The position numbers were made by a program, and so were the translations under genes. Positions 33,592-42,579 of a DNA stretch of 64,000 nucleotides are shown here, piece after piece (position 1 is the stretch's first letter; every line of letters starts with the position of its first letter). The stretch spans positions 1-64,000 of the forward strand of contig JBCBCY010000016.1 in assembly GCA_038530285.1 (NCBI GenBank). The letters are read 5' to 3'. The notes beneath the pieces are model-generated. The model ran no database searches, had not been told where the DNA came from, and worked only from the letters and a program-made list of their open reading frames with translations. This stretch comes from JASJAR01 sp038530285. Its GTDB lineage: Bacteria; Pseudomonadota; Alphaproteobacteria; Rhodobacterales; Rhodobacteraceae.

Positions 33592-34350
33592 ATGACACTT
33601 CCACGAACACCCTCCTTCCGGCTGGACGGCAAGCGCGCGTTGGTGACCGGCGCGTCGCGGGGCATCGGGCTGGGCTGTGCGGTCGCACTTGCCGAAGCGG
33701 GCGCTGATGTGGTGATGGCCGCCCGAGGGGGGACCGCGTTGGAAGACGCGGCCGCCGCCCTTCAAGGCTTGGGCCACAGCGCCCGGCCGGTGGTGCTGGA
33801 CGTGACCGATCACGACGCCGTCACCCGGCTGATGCTGGGGGCCGAACCCTACGACATCTTGTGCAATTCGGCCGGCATGGCGCGCCATGGCCCGGCGCTG
33901 ATGACCGCTAGGGCCGATTTCCAAGATGTCATGGCGCTGAATGTCGAAGCGGCCTATTTTCTGGCCCAGGCGGCGGCGAGCCAGATGCGCGGGCGCGGCG
34001 GGTCAATCATCCAGATCTCATCGCAGATGGGCCATGTGGGCGGGATTGACCGGGCGGTCTACGCGGCCACCAAACACGCGGTCGAAGGCATGACCAAATC
34101 CATGGCCATCGAATGGGGGCCCGACAACATCCGCGTCAATACGATCTGCCCGACCTTCATCAAGACCCCGCTGACCGCCGCCACCTTTGCCGACCCCGAA
34201 AAGCGCGCCTGGATCGAAGCCAAGATCAAACTGCCCCGCATCGGCGAGGTCGAAGATATCATGGGCGCGGTCGTCTTTCTGGCCTCTGACGCGTCGGCCA
34301 TGGTTACCGGCACCTCCCTTTTAATCGATGGCGGCTGGACAGCAGGATGA
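33592..34350 (+). CDS. SDR-family oxidoreductase
   Basis: A 252-aa classical short-chain dehydrogenase. The cofactor motif TGASRGIG is near residue 19, NSAG near 94, and the catalytic Ser-Tyr-Lys appears in QISSQMG and YAATKH (near 159-163). The C-terminus LIDGGWTAG is typical of FabG-like members. It is the first gene of an operon with LacI, SnoaL, MetE-type and hydrolase genes. Its stop overlaps the LacI start (ATGA). It probably oxidises an alcohol intermediate of the unknown substrate. Confidence 0.9.
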   Translation: MTLPRTPSFRLDGKRALVTGASRGIGLGCAVALAEAGADVVMAARGGTALEDAAAALQGLGHSARPVVLDVTDHDAVTRLMLGAEPYDILCNSAGMARHGPALMTARADFQDVMALNVEAAYFLAQAAASQMRGRGGSIIQISSQMGHVGGIDRAVYAATKHAVEGMTKSMAIEWGPDNIRVNTICPTFIKTPLTAATFADPEKRAWIEAKIKLPRIGEVEDIMGAVVFLASDASAMVTGTSLLIDGGWTAG

Positions 34351-35357
34351 GCACAAGGCGCACCACTAGTCAGGACGTGGCCGAACACGCAGGTGTCAGC
34401 CAATCGGCGGTCAGCCGGGTGTTCACGCCGGGGGCCTCGGTGTCCAAGAAAATGGCCGACCGGGTGCGCGCCTCGGCCACGGCGCTGGGGTACCGGCCCA
34501 ATGTGCTGGCGCGCTCGCTGATCACCGGGCAATCGCGGATCATCGGGCTGGTGGTGTCGTATCTCGACAATCAGTTCTACCCCGAGGCGCTGGAACGCCT
34601 CAGCCGGGGCCTGCAGGCGCGCGGCTATCATGTGCTGGTGTTCATGAGCCAGGATGGCGAGGATCTGGACGAAGTCATTCAGGAAATCCTCGATTATCAG
34701 GTCGACGGGATCGTCATGGCCTCTGTGGCGATGTCTGACGGGCTCGCCGCGCGCTGCGAAGCGGCGGGCAAACCGGTGGTGTTGTTCAACCGCGGCCAGG
34801 ACACAGACCGGGTGTCGCAGGTCACCGCGGCCAATCGCACCGGCGGGGCCAAGGTGGCCGATCTTCTGGTGGCGGGGGGCCATGCGCGGATCGCCCATAT
34901 CTCAGGCTGGCTCGGGGCGATGACGGGGCGCGACCGGGCCGCAGGGTTCCGCGACCGCCTGGCCCATCACGGGGTCGACCTTGCGGGCGAGATGGACGGC
35001 GAGTACCGCCGCGACCGCGCTTCGGCGGCGGCGCGCGACCTGATGGCGGGGCCGCGCCCGGACGCGATTTTCGTCGGCAACGACGTGATGGCCTTTGCCG
35101 TGATGGACACGCTGCGGTTTGAACTCGGTCTGTCGGTGCCGGGCGATGTGGCCATCGTCGGCTTTGACGATGTCGCCATGGCCGCCTGGCCCGCCTATGA
35201 TCTGACCACCGTGCGCCAGCCCGCCGACCGTATGGTCACGGCCACGATCGACATGCTTCTGGGCCGCATCGACGACCCCGCCAGAACACCACAGAAACTT
35301 GAAATCGACGGTCCGCTGATCCAGCGCGGCTCGACCCGACCCGTGGAGGCACCATGA
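34347..35357 (+). CDS. LacI-family transcriptional regulator
   Basis: A 336-aa regulator with an N-terminal LacI HTH and hinge (residues 3-58: DVAEHAGVSQSAVSRVF...LGYRPNVLARSL) and a periplasmic-binding-protein-like effector domain (about 62-335: IIGLVVSYLDNQFYPEAL, IVGFDDVAMAAWPAYDLTTVRQP). It overlaps both neighbours by four bases, so it is translated as part of the catabolic operon it most likely regulates. The ligand is presumably the operon's substrate. Confidence 0.92.
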   Translation: MSTRRTTSQDVAEHAGVSQSAVSRVFTPGASVSKKMADRVRASATALGYRPNVLARSLITGQSRIIGLVVSYLDNQFYPEALERLSRGLQARGYHVLVFMSQDGEDLDEVIQEILDYQVDGIVMASVAMSDGLAARCEAAGKPVVLFNRGQDTDRVSQVTAANRTGGAKVADLLVAGGHARIAHISGWLGAMTGRDRAAGFRDRLAHHGVDLAGEMDGEYRRDRASAAARDLMAGPRPDAIFVGNDVMAFAVMDTLRFELGLSVPGDVAIVGFDDVAMAAWPAYDLTTVRQPADRMVTATIDMLLGRIDDPARTPQKLEIDGPLIQRGSTRPVEAP

Positions 35358-36316
35358 AAGCAGGCGACAACCGGTGGAAGGATTTCCCCGATTACATCTT
35401 GGGCATCACCCGCGAAATCTGGGAGGATCGCGGTCTGACCCCCAAGATGAAGGAATACTACCACCCCGATTGCGTCGTGCGCTCGCCCGGGGGCGGGGTG
35501 GCGGTGGGCGAGCCGCAGATGACCGCACTCACCTTGGCCACGCTCGCCACCTTTCCCGACCGCCAGCTTTACGGCGAAGACGTGATCTGGTCGGGCGACA
35601 CCGACGCCGGCATGCTCTCGTCCCATCGGCTCTATTCCGAAGCCACGCATCTCGGCCACGGCGCCTTCGGGCCGCCCACCGGCAAACGCCTGCGGTTTCG
35701 CATCATTGCCGATTGTTTTGCCCATGACGGGATGATTTCCGATGAATGGCTGGTGCGCGACAACGGCGCGATCGTGCGTCAGTTGGGCCATGCCCCCGAA
35801 GACTGGGCGCGCGCGGAACTGGCCGCCGGCCGGGGCACCACGCCCCTGACCCCGGCCACCGACCGGGCGGGGCCTTACACAGGGCGCGGCAATGACCATC
35901 CCATGGGCGCCAGGCTGGCCGATATCCTGACCCGGATGATGGCAGGCGATTTCGCCGTCATCGAAGAGGCATACGACCGGGCAGCGGTGCTGGAATACCC
36001 CGGCGGTGCCAGCGCGCGGTCCTGGCAGGGGGCAGATCGGCACTGGCTGCCTCTGATGGCGTCCTTTCCCGGCGCCGCGTTCGAGATCCACCATGTCATC
36101 GGGCGCGACGACGCGGACATGGCGCCGCGCGCGGCCGTGCGCTGGTCGCTCACCGGCACCCATGATGGCCCCGGCCCCTTTGGCCCCGCCACCGGGGCGC
36201 GCGTGCATATCATGGGGATCACCCATGCGGAATTCGGCCCCTGGGGGCTCCGCCGCGAATGGACGGTCTATGACGAAGTGGCCGTTTGGACTCAGATCGT
36301 GCAGGGGGCGGGTTAA
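35354..36316 (+). CDS. Double SnoaL-like (NTF2-fold) protein
   Basis: A 320-aa protein made of two consecutive SnoaL/NTF2-like domains: residues about 8-150 (ITREIWEDRGLTPKMKEYYHPDCVVRSPGG) and about 185-315 (LADILTRMMAGDFAVIEEAYDRAAVLEYPGG). Such domains occur in ester cyclases, isomerases and hydratases acting on small polyketide-like or hydroxylated substrates. The actual reaction is unknown. No signal peptide. It starts inside the LacI stop (four-base overlap). Confidence 0.7.
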   Translation: MKAGDNRWKDFPDYILGITREIWEDRGLTPKMKEYYHPDCVVRSPGGGVAVGEPQMTALTLATLATFPDRQLYGEDVIWSGDTDAGMLSSHRLYSEATHLGHGAFGPPTGKRLRFRIIADCFAHDGMISDEWLVRDNGAIVRQLGHAPEDWARAELAAGRGTTPLTPATDRAGPYTGRGNDHPMGARLADILTRMMAGDFAVIEEAYDRAAVLEYPGGASARSWQGADRHWLPLMASFPGAAFEIHHVIGRDDADMAPRAAVRWSLTGTHDGPGPFGPATGARVHIMGITHAEFGPWGLRREWTVYDEVAVWTQIVQGAG

Positions 36317-36386
36317 CCCCTTGCGCGGGGCCTTTGCTGCGTGGCACGGTGTTGGAAAGAAAGACAAAAACGGGAGAGAGCAGGGG

Positions 36387-37517
36387 ATGGGCAAAATCAA
36401 ATCGACCCATGTGGGCAGTTTGCCCCGCAGCCAGACGGTCGTCGATTTCATCTTTGCGCGCGAACGCGGACAGGACTACGACGCCGCCGCCTGCGATGCC
36501 GCCATGGCGCAGGCGGTGGACGAGGTCGTGCGCCGCCAGGTCGAGGCCGGGATCGACATTGTGTCAGACGGCGAAACCTCCAAGATCAGCTACGCCACCT
36601 ATGTCAAAGACCGCTACACCGGGTTTGATGGCGACAGCCCCCGCAATGCGCCCGCTGACCTCAAGCTCTTCCCGTCGTTCCTGAAACGGCTCGCCGATGA
36701 CGGCGGCACGCCGAAATACGCGCGCCCCATGTGCGTGGGCGAGGTCAAATCCAAAGGCCAGGGCGAGTTGCAAAGGGACATCGCGAACCTGCACGCCGCA
36801 ATGGACAAACACGGCGCTGACCAGGGCTTCATGAATGCCGCGTCCCCCGGTGTGATCTCGCTGTTCTTGCAGAACGATTACTACCCCGACCGCGCAGCCT
36901 ATCTGGCGGCTCTGGCCGATGCGATGGCCGAAGAATACCGCACCATCGTCGATGCAGGCCTGCACTTGCAGCTCGATTGCCCTGATCTGGCCCTGTCGCG
37001 GCACATGCTCTTTCAGGACCTCACGGATGCTGAGTTCATCGCGGTGGCCGAAACCCATGTCGCGGCGCTGAACCAGGCGCTTGCGGGCATCGATCCGGCC
37101 AAGGTGCGCGTCCATATCTGCTGGGGCAATTACGAAGGCCCCCATGTCTGCGACATCGACATGGACACGGTTTTCCCGACGCTGATGAAAGTCGGCGCGC
37201 GCCATGTGCTTTTTGAAACCTCCAACCCGCGCCATGCCCATGAATGGGCCGTGTTCCGCGACCGCAAGGCCGAGGTGCCCGACGACAAAATCCTGATCCC
37301 CGGCGTGGTGGATACGACCACCAACTTTGTCGAACACCCAGACCTGGTGGCCGAACGGGTCGCGCGCTTTGTCGACATCTTCGGGGCCGACCGGGTGATC
37401 GCAGGGTCTGATTGCGGCTTTGGCACCTTCGCAGGGTTCGGCGCGGTGGACCCCGAAATCGCCTGGGCGAAACTTGCAACCCTGTCAGAAGGCGCGCGCC
37501 GCGCGGGGGCGGCGTGA
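36387..37517 (+). CDS. Cobalamin-independent methionine synthase II family protein (MetE C-terminal-like)
   Basis: A 376-aa protein resembling only the C-terminal half of MetE, which binds zinc and the thiol. STHVGSLPRSQTV opens the barrel, GIDIVSDGE is conserved, and the zinc ligands appear as HICWGNYEGPH (His and Cys near residue 244-246) and AGSDCGFGTF (Cys near 343). Full MetE is about 750 aa. Stand-alone forms act as methyl or alkyl transferases on unusual substrates (for example epoxyalkane:CoM transferase). In this operon it may transfer a group from the catabolic substrate. Good GGGAGAG-type ribosome site. Its stop overlaps the next start (TGATG). Confidence 0.8.
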   Translation: MGKIKSTHVGSLPRSQTVVDFIFARERGQDYDAAACDAAMAQAVDEVVRRQVEAGIDIVSDGETSKISYATYVKDRYTGFDGDSPRNAPADLKLFPSFLKRLADDGGTPKYARPMCVGEVKSKGQGELQRDIANLHAAMDKHGADQGFMNAASPGVISLFLQNDYYPDRAAYLAALADAMAEEYRTIVDAGLHLQLDCPDLALSRHMLFQDLTDAEFIAVAETHVAALNQALAGIDPAKVRVHICWGNYEGPHVCDIDMDTVFPTLMKVGARHVLFETSNPRHAHEWAVFRDRKAEVPDDKILIPGVVDTTTNFVEHPDLVAERVARFVDIFGADRVIAGSDCGFGTFAGFGAVDPEIAWAKLATLSEGARRAGAA

Positions 37518-38224
37518 TGGCCGAACCCCTTGTCCTGCTGCCCGGCATGATGTGCGACGCGCGGCTGTTCGCGCCCCAGATCGCGGCGTTTTCGGGCCAG
37601 CGCGCGGTCCATGTGGCCCCGATGCACGGCGACAGCATCGAAGACATCGCCGCCCGCGTGATTGCAGATGCGCCGCCCAACTTTGCGCTCGCGGGCCTGT
37701 CGATGGGCGGGATCGTGGCGATGGAGATCCTCCGCCAGGCGCCCGACATGGTCAGCCGTGTGGCCTTTCTTGACACCAACCCCAAATCCGAACTGCCTGA
37801 CGTGGCCGCCGCCCGCGACCCCCAGATTGCCCTGGTCAAAGCCGGTCGGCTCGAAGACGTGATGCGTGATGAGATGAAGCCGCGCTACCTCGCACCGGGG
37901 CCCAAACGGATCGAGGTGTTGAACATCGTGATGGACATGGCCCGCGCCCTGGGGCCCGATCTGTTCATCAGCCAGTCGCGCGCGCTGATGCGCCGGCCCG
38001 ACAGTGTTGAAACGCTGAAGGCGCTGGCGGTCCCCGCGCTGGTGCTCTGCGGCAGCCACGACACGGTCTGCCCCGTCGAACGCCACGAATTCATGGCCGG
38101 GATCATCCCCAATGCGACGCTGGAAATCATCGAAGACGCAGGCCACCTGCCCACCCTTGAACAGCCCGACGCGACCACCGCCGCGCTGGACCGCTGGCTG
38201 CACGACCGCCTGCTGTTGAGCTAG
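37517..38224 (+). CDS. Alpha/beta-fold hydrolase
   Basis: A 235-aa hydrolase: LVLLPGMMCDARLF (oxyanion region), nucleophile elbow GLSMGGIVAM (Ser near residue 61), Asp in GSHDTVCP and His in EDAGHLPTLEQP complete the triad. It overlaps the MetE-type gene by one base and closes the operon that starts at 33592. Likely ester or lactone cleavage in the same pathway. Confidence 0.88.
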   Translation: MAEPLVLLPGMMCDARLFAPQIAAFSGQRAVHVAPMHGDSIEDIAARVIADAPPNFALAGLSMGGIVAMEILRQAPDMVSRVAFLDTNPKSELPDVAAARDPQIALVKAGRLEDVMRDEMKPRYLAPGPKRIEVLNIVMDMARALGPDLFISQSRALMRRPDSVETLKALAVPALVLCGSHDTVCPVERHEFMAGIIPNATLEIIEDAGHLPTLEQPDATTAALDRWLHDRLLLS

Positions 38225-38308
38225 GCAAGCCGCCGCCTGACGCAAAAAATTGATTTCGCGCGTCAGGGATTCGGGCGCAGGGTGGGGCGATCCCAACAGG
38301 AGAGCCCC

Positions 38309-39217
38309 ATGCCCGACACCGCCCCCCAAACCGCCCGCAAAAAGGCCAGCGACTTCGACCAGCGCATTCTGGAAATTTTCGACGGCTACGTGCACGGCAA
38401 AATGTCCAAGCGCGCCTTCATGCGCGAGGCGGGAAAATACGCCGCCGCCGGGGTCACAGGCGCGATGATCCTGGAACAATTGCAGCCCAATTACGCCTAC
38501 GCCCAGCAGGTCGCACCCGATGATCCAGAAATCGTCACGCAGGTGGCCGAATACGACAGCCCCGACGGGCACGGCACGATCCGGGGGCTGATGGCACAGC
38601 CCGCGGGCGTCGACGGCCCGCTGCCCGCGGTGCTGGTGGTCCACGAAAACCGTGGGCTGAACCCCTATATCGAAGACGTGGTGCGCCGGGCGGCCAAGGC
38701 GGGCTATCTGGCGTTCGGGCCCGATGGGCTGACCCCGCTGGGGGGCTATCCGGGCACCGATGAGGAAGGCCGCGAGATGCAGCGCTCGCTCGATGGTGCC
38801 AAACTGATGGCAGACTTCTTTGCGGCCTTTGAATACTTGCGCGATCACGACGGATCGACCGGCAAGGTCGGCGCCGTGGGCTTTTGCTACGGGGGTGGTG
38901 TGTGCAACGCGCTGGCGGTGGCCTATCCGGACCTGGCCGCCTCCGTGCCGTTTTACGGCCGGCAAGCCGCGGCCGAAGATGTGCCTGGCATCATGGCCCC
39001 GCTTCTTATTCAATACGCCGGCCTCGATGAGCGTATAAACGCAGGCTGGCCCGCCTATTCAGAAGCGCTGGCGGCCAACCAAAAAGAGTTCAGCGTGCAT
39101 TTTTACCCCGATGTGAACCATGGCTTTCACAACGACACGACACCGCGCTACGACGAAGAGGCCGCGATGCTGGCCTGGGACCGGACGCTGGCGTTCTTTG
39201 GCGAACATCTCGCCTGA
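38309..39217 (+). CDS. Dienelactone hydrolase family protein
   Basis: A 302-aa protein. After an N-terminal extension of about 70 residues (KRAFMREAGKYAAAGVTGAMILEQLQPNYAYA, Tat-like but with a KRAFMREA motif rather than RRxFL), the DLH domain shows HENRGLNPYIEDV, the nucleophile in GFCYGGGVCNA (Cys near residue 193) and His in DVNHGFHND. It lies 84 bases downstream of the hydrolase gene on the same strand and may share its regulon. Tandem hairpins follow the stop. Confidence 0.88.
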   Translation: MPDTAPQTARKKASDFDQRILEIFDGYVHGKMSKRAFMREAGKYAAAGVTGAMILEQLQPNYAYAQQVAPDDPEIVTQVAEYDSPDGHGTIRGLMAQPAGVDGPLPAVLVVHENRGLNPYIEDVVRRAAKAGYLAFGPDGLTPLGGYPGTDEEGREMQRSLDGAKLMADFFAAFEYLRDHDGSTGKVGAVGFCYGGGVCNALAVAYPDLAASVPFYGRQAAAEDVPGIMAPLLIQYAGLDERINAGWPAYSEALAANQKEFSVHFYPDVNHGFHNDTTPRYDEEAAMLAWDRTLAFFGEHLA

Positions 39218-39224
39218 GGGGGGC

Positions 39225-39266
39225 GGGATTTTCAAAAATCCCGGATGCGATTTTTTCAAAAATCGC
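39225..39266. terminator. Tandem hairpins between convergent genes
   Basis: Two consecutive perfect stems: GGGATTTT-CA-AAAATCCC (39225-39242) and GCGATTTTT-TC-AAAAATCGC (39247-39266). They lie between the dienelactone hydrolase stop and the convergent phaZ stop and can serve both directions. Confidence 0.7.
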
Positions 39267-39277
39267 GCGCCCCGGCG

Positions 39278-40537
39278 TCAGGCGGATTTACGGGACCGAC
39301 GCGGTCGGGGCGTGTTTTGGTCGATAAAGTCCAACACCAGCGGGCGGATGTTGTTGCGCCATGATTTGCCCGCGAAAATCCCGTAGTGCCCCGCGCCCGG
39401 TTCCAGGTGCGCGGCCTTCTTTTCGTCCGGCAGGCCGGTCAAGAGGTCAAGGGCGGCCAGACATTGACCGGGTGCCGAGATATCGTCGCGCTCGCCTTCC
39501 ACGACCTTGACGGCCACATCCGTGATTTTCTCGAAATCCACCGGCACGCCGCGAATGCTGAACGCGTTGCGGGCAATTTCGCGGCCTTTGAAAATACGCT
39601 CCACCGTCGACAGATAGAACTCCGCCGTCATGTCCATCACGGCAAGGTATTCATCATAAAACCGGTTGTGCTTGTCGAAATCATGCGCCTCGCCTTTGGC
39701 GGCGGCGAAAATCTGGTTGTAAAAGGCCGTGGCGTGCTTTTCGCCGTTCATCGACATGAACGAGGCCAGCTGCAACAGCCCGGGGTAGACCATGCGGCCC
39801 ACACCGGCGTATTTGAAGCCCACGCGCTGGGTCACGCTTTCTTCCAACTGGCCCATGGTCACCCGGCGGCCAAAGTCGGTCACGTCTGTTGGGTTGGCGT
39901 CCGGGTCCACCGGCCCGCCGATCAGCGTCAGCGAGCGGGGCTGGGCCTTGGGCTTTTCGGCGGCCAGATAGGCGGTGGCGGCCAGCGCCAGGGGAACGGG
40001 CTGGCACACCGCGATCACGTTGATCTCGGGGCCCAGATAATCCATGAAATCCACCAGATAGTCGGTGTAGTCTTCGATGTCGAACTTGCCCACGCTGACC
40101 GGAATGTCGCGCGCATTGTGCCAATCGGTGATCCAGACATCGGCATCGGGCAACAACGACTGCACGGTCGAACGCAGCAGGGTCGCGTAATGGCCCGACA
40201 TCGGGGCGACCAGCAGCACCTTGCGCGCCATCGGTGCGCGGCCGGCAACCTCAAACCGGATCAGATCGCCAAACGGGCGGCTGACATCAGTCTGGACCGT
40301 GACCACATGATCGCGGCCATCTTCGGTCACCAGCGTATCAATGCCCCAGCCGGGCTTGACGACCATGCGCGAAAACGTCCGTTCCGTCACCTCCCCCCAG
40401 GCGGCGAGCATCTGGAAAGCGGGGTTCGGGACCAGACCCGTCGCGGGGTAGGACCCCATCGCCTTTGCCGTCGCCCCGAGCCATTGATTGGTGTTTCGGA
40501 CCGTCTCCATCAGGTCGTAGGTGACCATGTACCGCAT
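39278..40537 (-). CDS. phaZ: Intracellular polyhydroxyalkanoate depolymerase
   Basis: A 419-aa PHA depolymerase that mobilises stored polymer to hydroxyacyl units. The opening MRYMVTYDLMETVRNTNQW is family-specific, the nucleophile is the cysteine in VIAVCQPVPLALAA (near residue 180), and a catalytic His lies in PGAGHYGIFAGKSW near the end. It is divergent from phaC with 121 bases between starts, containing a TGC-rich TTTCTGCATGTGCAAAG stretch, a plausible PhaR site. Confidence 0.93.
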   Translation of the reverse strand: MRYMVTYDLMETVRNTNQWLGATAKAMGSYPATGLVPNPAFQMLAAWGEVTERTFSRMVVKPGWGIDTLVTEDGRDHVVTVQTDVSRPFGDLIRFEVAGRAPMARKVLLVAPMSGHYATLLRSTVQSLLPDADVWITDWHNARDIPVSVGKFDIEDYTDYLVDFMDYLGPEINVIAVCQPVPLALAATAYLAAEKPKAQPRSLTLIGGPVDPDANPTDVTDFGRRVTMGQLEESVTQRVGFKYAGVGRMVYPGLLQLASFMSMNGEKHATAFYNQIFAAAKGEAHDFDKHNRFYDEYLAVMDMTAEFYLSTVERIFKGREIARNAFSIRGVPVDFEKITDVAVKVVEGERDDISAPGQCLAALDLLTGLPDEKKAAHLEPGAGHYGIFAGKSWRNNIRPLVLDFIDQNTPRPRRSRKSA

Positions 40538-40658
40538 GAGACATTCCTTCGCGCAAAGCCGTTATGAACAAACGTCTCTTGGAACCTTAGCCCAAGCGGC
40601 GTTAAACTTGTGACAAGCCATGTTTTCTGCATGTGCAAAGTAATGAGAAGTCCCTCAC

Positions 40659-42464
40659 ATGACAACCGATCCTGATACATCCGGCGAAAATCTTGAGAAA
40701 TTGAACGCCAATCTTGAGAAAATCGAGGATTTGTCGCAGCGTTTGGTGGCAGCTTTGTCTAATAAACGACCAGTTCGCCCATCGCTGCAGGCGCCCGGTC
40801 AGGACCTTATGGCAAAGGCCGCAGCCGCCTATATGGCCGAGATCATGGCCAATCCCGCAAAAATCGTCGAGCATCAGGTCGCCTATTGGGGCAAGGCGTT
40901 GAAACATTATGTCGCCGCGCAGCAACAGCTTGCGTCGGGCAAACTGGCCGCCCCCGAAGATGACAGCCCCGCCGACCGGCGCTTTTCGTCCGAGCTTTGG
41001 CAGACGCACCCCTATTTCAACTACATCAAACAGCAGTACCTGTTTTCCGCCGAAGCCATCCGGACGGCGGCAGGCGATCTTGAAGGGCTCGATGCGCGCG
41101 ACAAAAAGCGGGTGGAATATTTCTCCCAGCAGATCATCGACATGATGAGCCCCACGAATTTTCTGGCCACCAACCCCGATGCGCTGGCGCGCGCGGTGGA
41201 AACCGATGGGCAAAGCCTGGTGAATGGCTTGCAGAACCTTGTGCGCGACATTGAAACCAATCACGGCGATGTGCAGGTCACGCTTGCTGATGATACGGCG
41301 TTTACGGTGGGCGAAAACCTTGCCACGACCGAAGGCGCGGTGGTGTTTCGCAACGCCATGTTCGAGCTGATCCAATACGCCCCCCGGACCGACAAGGTGC
41401 ACGCGCGACCCCTCATCATCTTCCCACCCTGGATCAACAAGTTCTACATCCTCGATCTGAAGGAAAAAAACAGCCTGATCCGCTGGGTGGTCGATCAGGG
41501 CTTCACGCTGTTTGTGGTGTCCTGGCGCAACCCCGATCCGTCCTACCGCGACGTCGGCATCGGCGACTACATCGAAAACGGGTATCTCAAGGCCATCGAG
41601 GTGGTCAAAGACATCACCGGCGAACCCAAGGTCAATACGGTGGGCTATTGCATCGCGGGCACGACCTTGTCGCTGACCCTGGCGTTGATGGCAAAGCGCG
41701 GCGACACATCCGTCGGCGCCGCGACGCTGTTCACCACGCTGACGGATTTTTCCGATCAGGGCGAGGTGGGCGTGTTTCTGGACGACGATTTCGTCGACGG
41801 GATCGAAGCCGAAACCCAGGCCACCGGCATCCTTGACAGTTTCTTCATGTCGCGGACCTTCAGCTTTCTGCGCTCGAACGATCTGATCTATCAGCCCGCG
41901 ATCCGCTCTTACATGATGGGCGAGCAGCCCCCCGCCTTTGACCTTTTGTTCTGGAACGGCGATTCCACAAACCTGCCGGGGTGCATGGCCATCGAATACC
42001 TGCGTGGCCTGTGTCAGCGCGACGAATTCGCCTCAACCGGGTTCAAGGTTTTGGGCGAGACGCTGCACGTCAAGGACATCAAGGTGCCGATGTTCGCGGT
42101 CGCCTGTGAGACCGACCATATCGCGTCCTGGACGGCCAGCTACACCGGTGTGCGCCAGATGGGGAGCCGGTCGAAAACCTTTGTGCTTTCAGAATCCGGT
42201 CACATCGCGGGGATCATCAATCCGCCGTCGAAAAAGAAATATGGCCACTACACCAATGACAGCTGGGCGGTGACGCCACAGGACTGGCAAGAGGCGTCCA
42301 CCTTCAACGAAGGGTCCTGGTGGCCGCGTTGGGGCAGTTGGCTGGCCAAACGCTCGGGCAAGAAGATCGCCGCGCGCACCCCCGGCAGCAAAGCCTACCC
42401 CGTTCTGTGTGCGGCCCCAGGCACCTATGTCGTCGAAGATCCTGCCGACCAGGTCGCCAGCTAG
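40659..42464 (+). CDS. phaC: Class I poly(3-hydroxyalkanoate) synthase
   Basis: A 601-aa PHA synthase that polymerises (R)-3-hydroxyacyl-CoA on granules. The lipase-like box is GYCIAGTTLSL with the nucleophile Cys near residue 331. FPPWINKFYILDL, RNPDPSYRDVGIGDY and the catalytic His in SGHIAGIINPP are conserved. The length is right for a class I enzyme needing no PhaE/PhaR-class III partner. It is followed by phasin and phaR. Confidence 0.97.
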   Translation: MTTDPDTSGENLEKLNANLEKIEDLSQRLVAALSNKRPVRPSLQAPGQDLMAKAAAAYMAEIMANPAKIVEHQVAYWGKALKHYVAAQQQLASGKLAAPEDDSPADRRFSSELWQTHPYFNYIKQQYLFSAEAIRTAAGDLEGLDARDKKRVEYFSQQIIDMMSPTNFLATNPDALARAVETDGQSLVNGLQNLVRDIETNHGDVQVTLADDTAFTVGENLATTEGAVVFRNAMFELIQYAPRTDKVHARPLIIFPPWINKFYILDLKEKNSLIRWVVDQGFTLFVVSWRNPDPSYRDVGIGDYIENGYLKAIEVVKDITGEPKVNTVGYCIAGTTLSLTLALMAKRGDTSVGAATLFTTLTDFSDQGEVGVFLDDDFVDGIEAETQATGILDSFFMSRTFSFLRSNDLIYQPAIRSYMMGEQPPAFDLLFWNGDSTNLPGCMAIEYLRGLCQRDEFASTGFKVLGETLHVKDIKVPMFAVACETDHIASWTASYTGVRQMGSRSKTFVLSESGHIAGIINPPSKKKYGHYTNDSWAVTPQDWQEASTFNEGSWWPRWGSWLAKRSGKKIAARTPGSKAYPVLCAAPGTYVVEDPADQVAS

Positions 42465-42470
42465 ACTTTT

Positions 42471-42515
42471 CTGCATCGCAGCAAATTATCCCTTGCAATG
42501 CTGCGTCGCAGCATT
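42471..42515. promoter_or_regulatory. Two PhaR-type operators upstream of phaP
   Basis: CTGC-ATC-GCAG at 42471-42481 and the longer palindrome AATGCTGC-GTC-GCAGCATT at 42497-42515. Both match the CTGC-N3-GCAG pattern described for the PHA-responsive repressor PhaR of Paracoccus. They sit 65-110 bases before the phasin start. Confidence 0.75.
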
Positions 42516-42579
42516 CATATACATTGCAAGAGACGGGCAAAGCCTGCCTCAGACAGATTCGAGCTTAGGAGAAAGCCCA

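Noticed and set aside
36387..37517. Truncated metE pseudogene
   Set aside because: It starts with a proper ribosome site and the full barrel with zinc ligands is intact, as in the known stand-alone MetE-II family; not a broken gene.
37130..39013. 627-codon minus-strand frame
   Set aside because: Antisense to three genes with clear catalytic motifs (MetE-type, hydrolase, dienelactone hydrolase).
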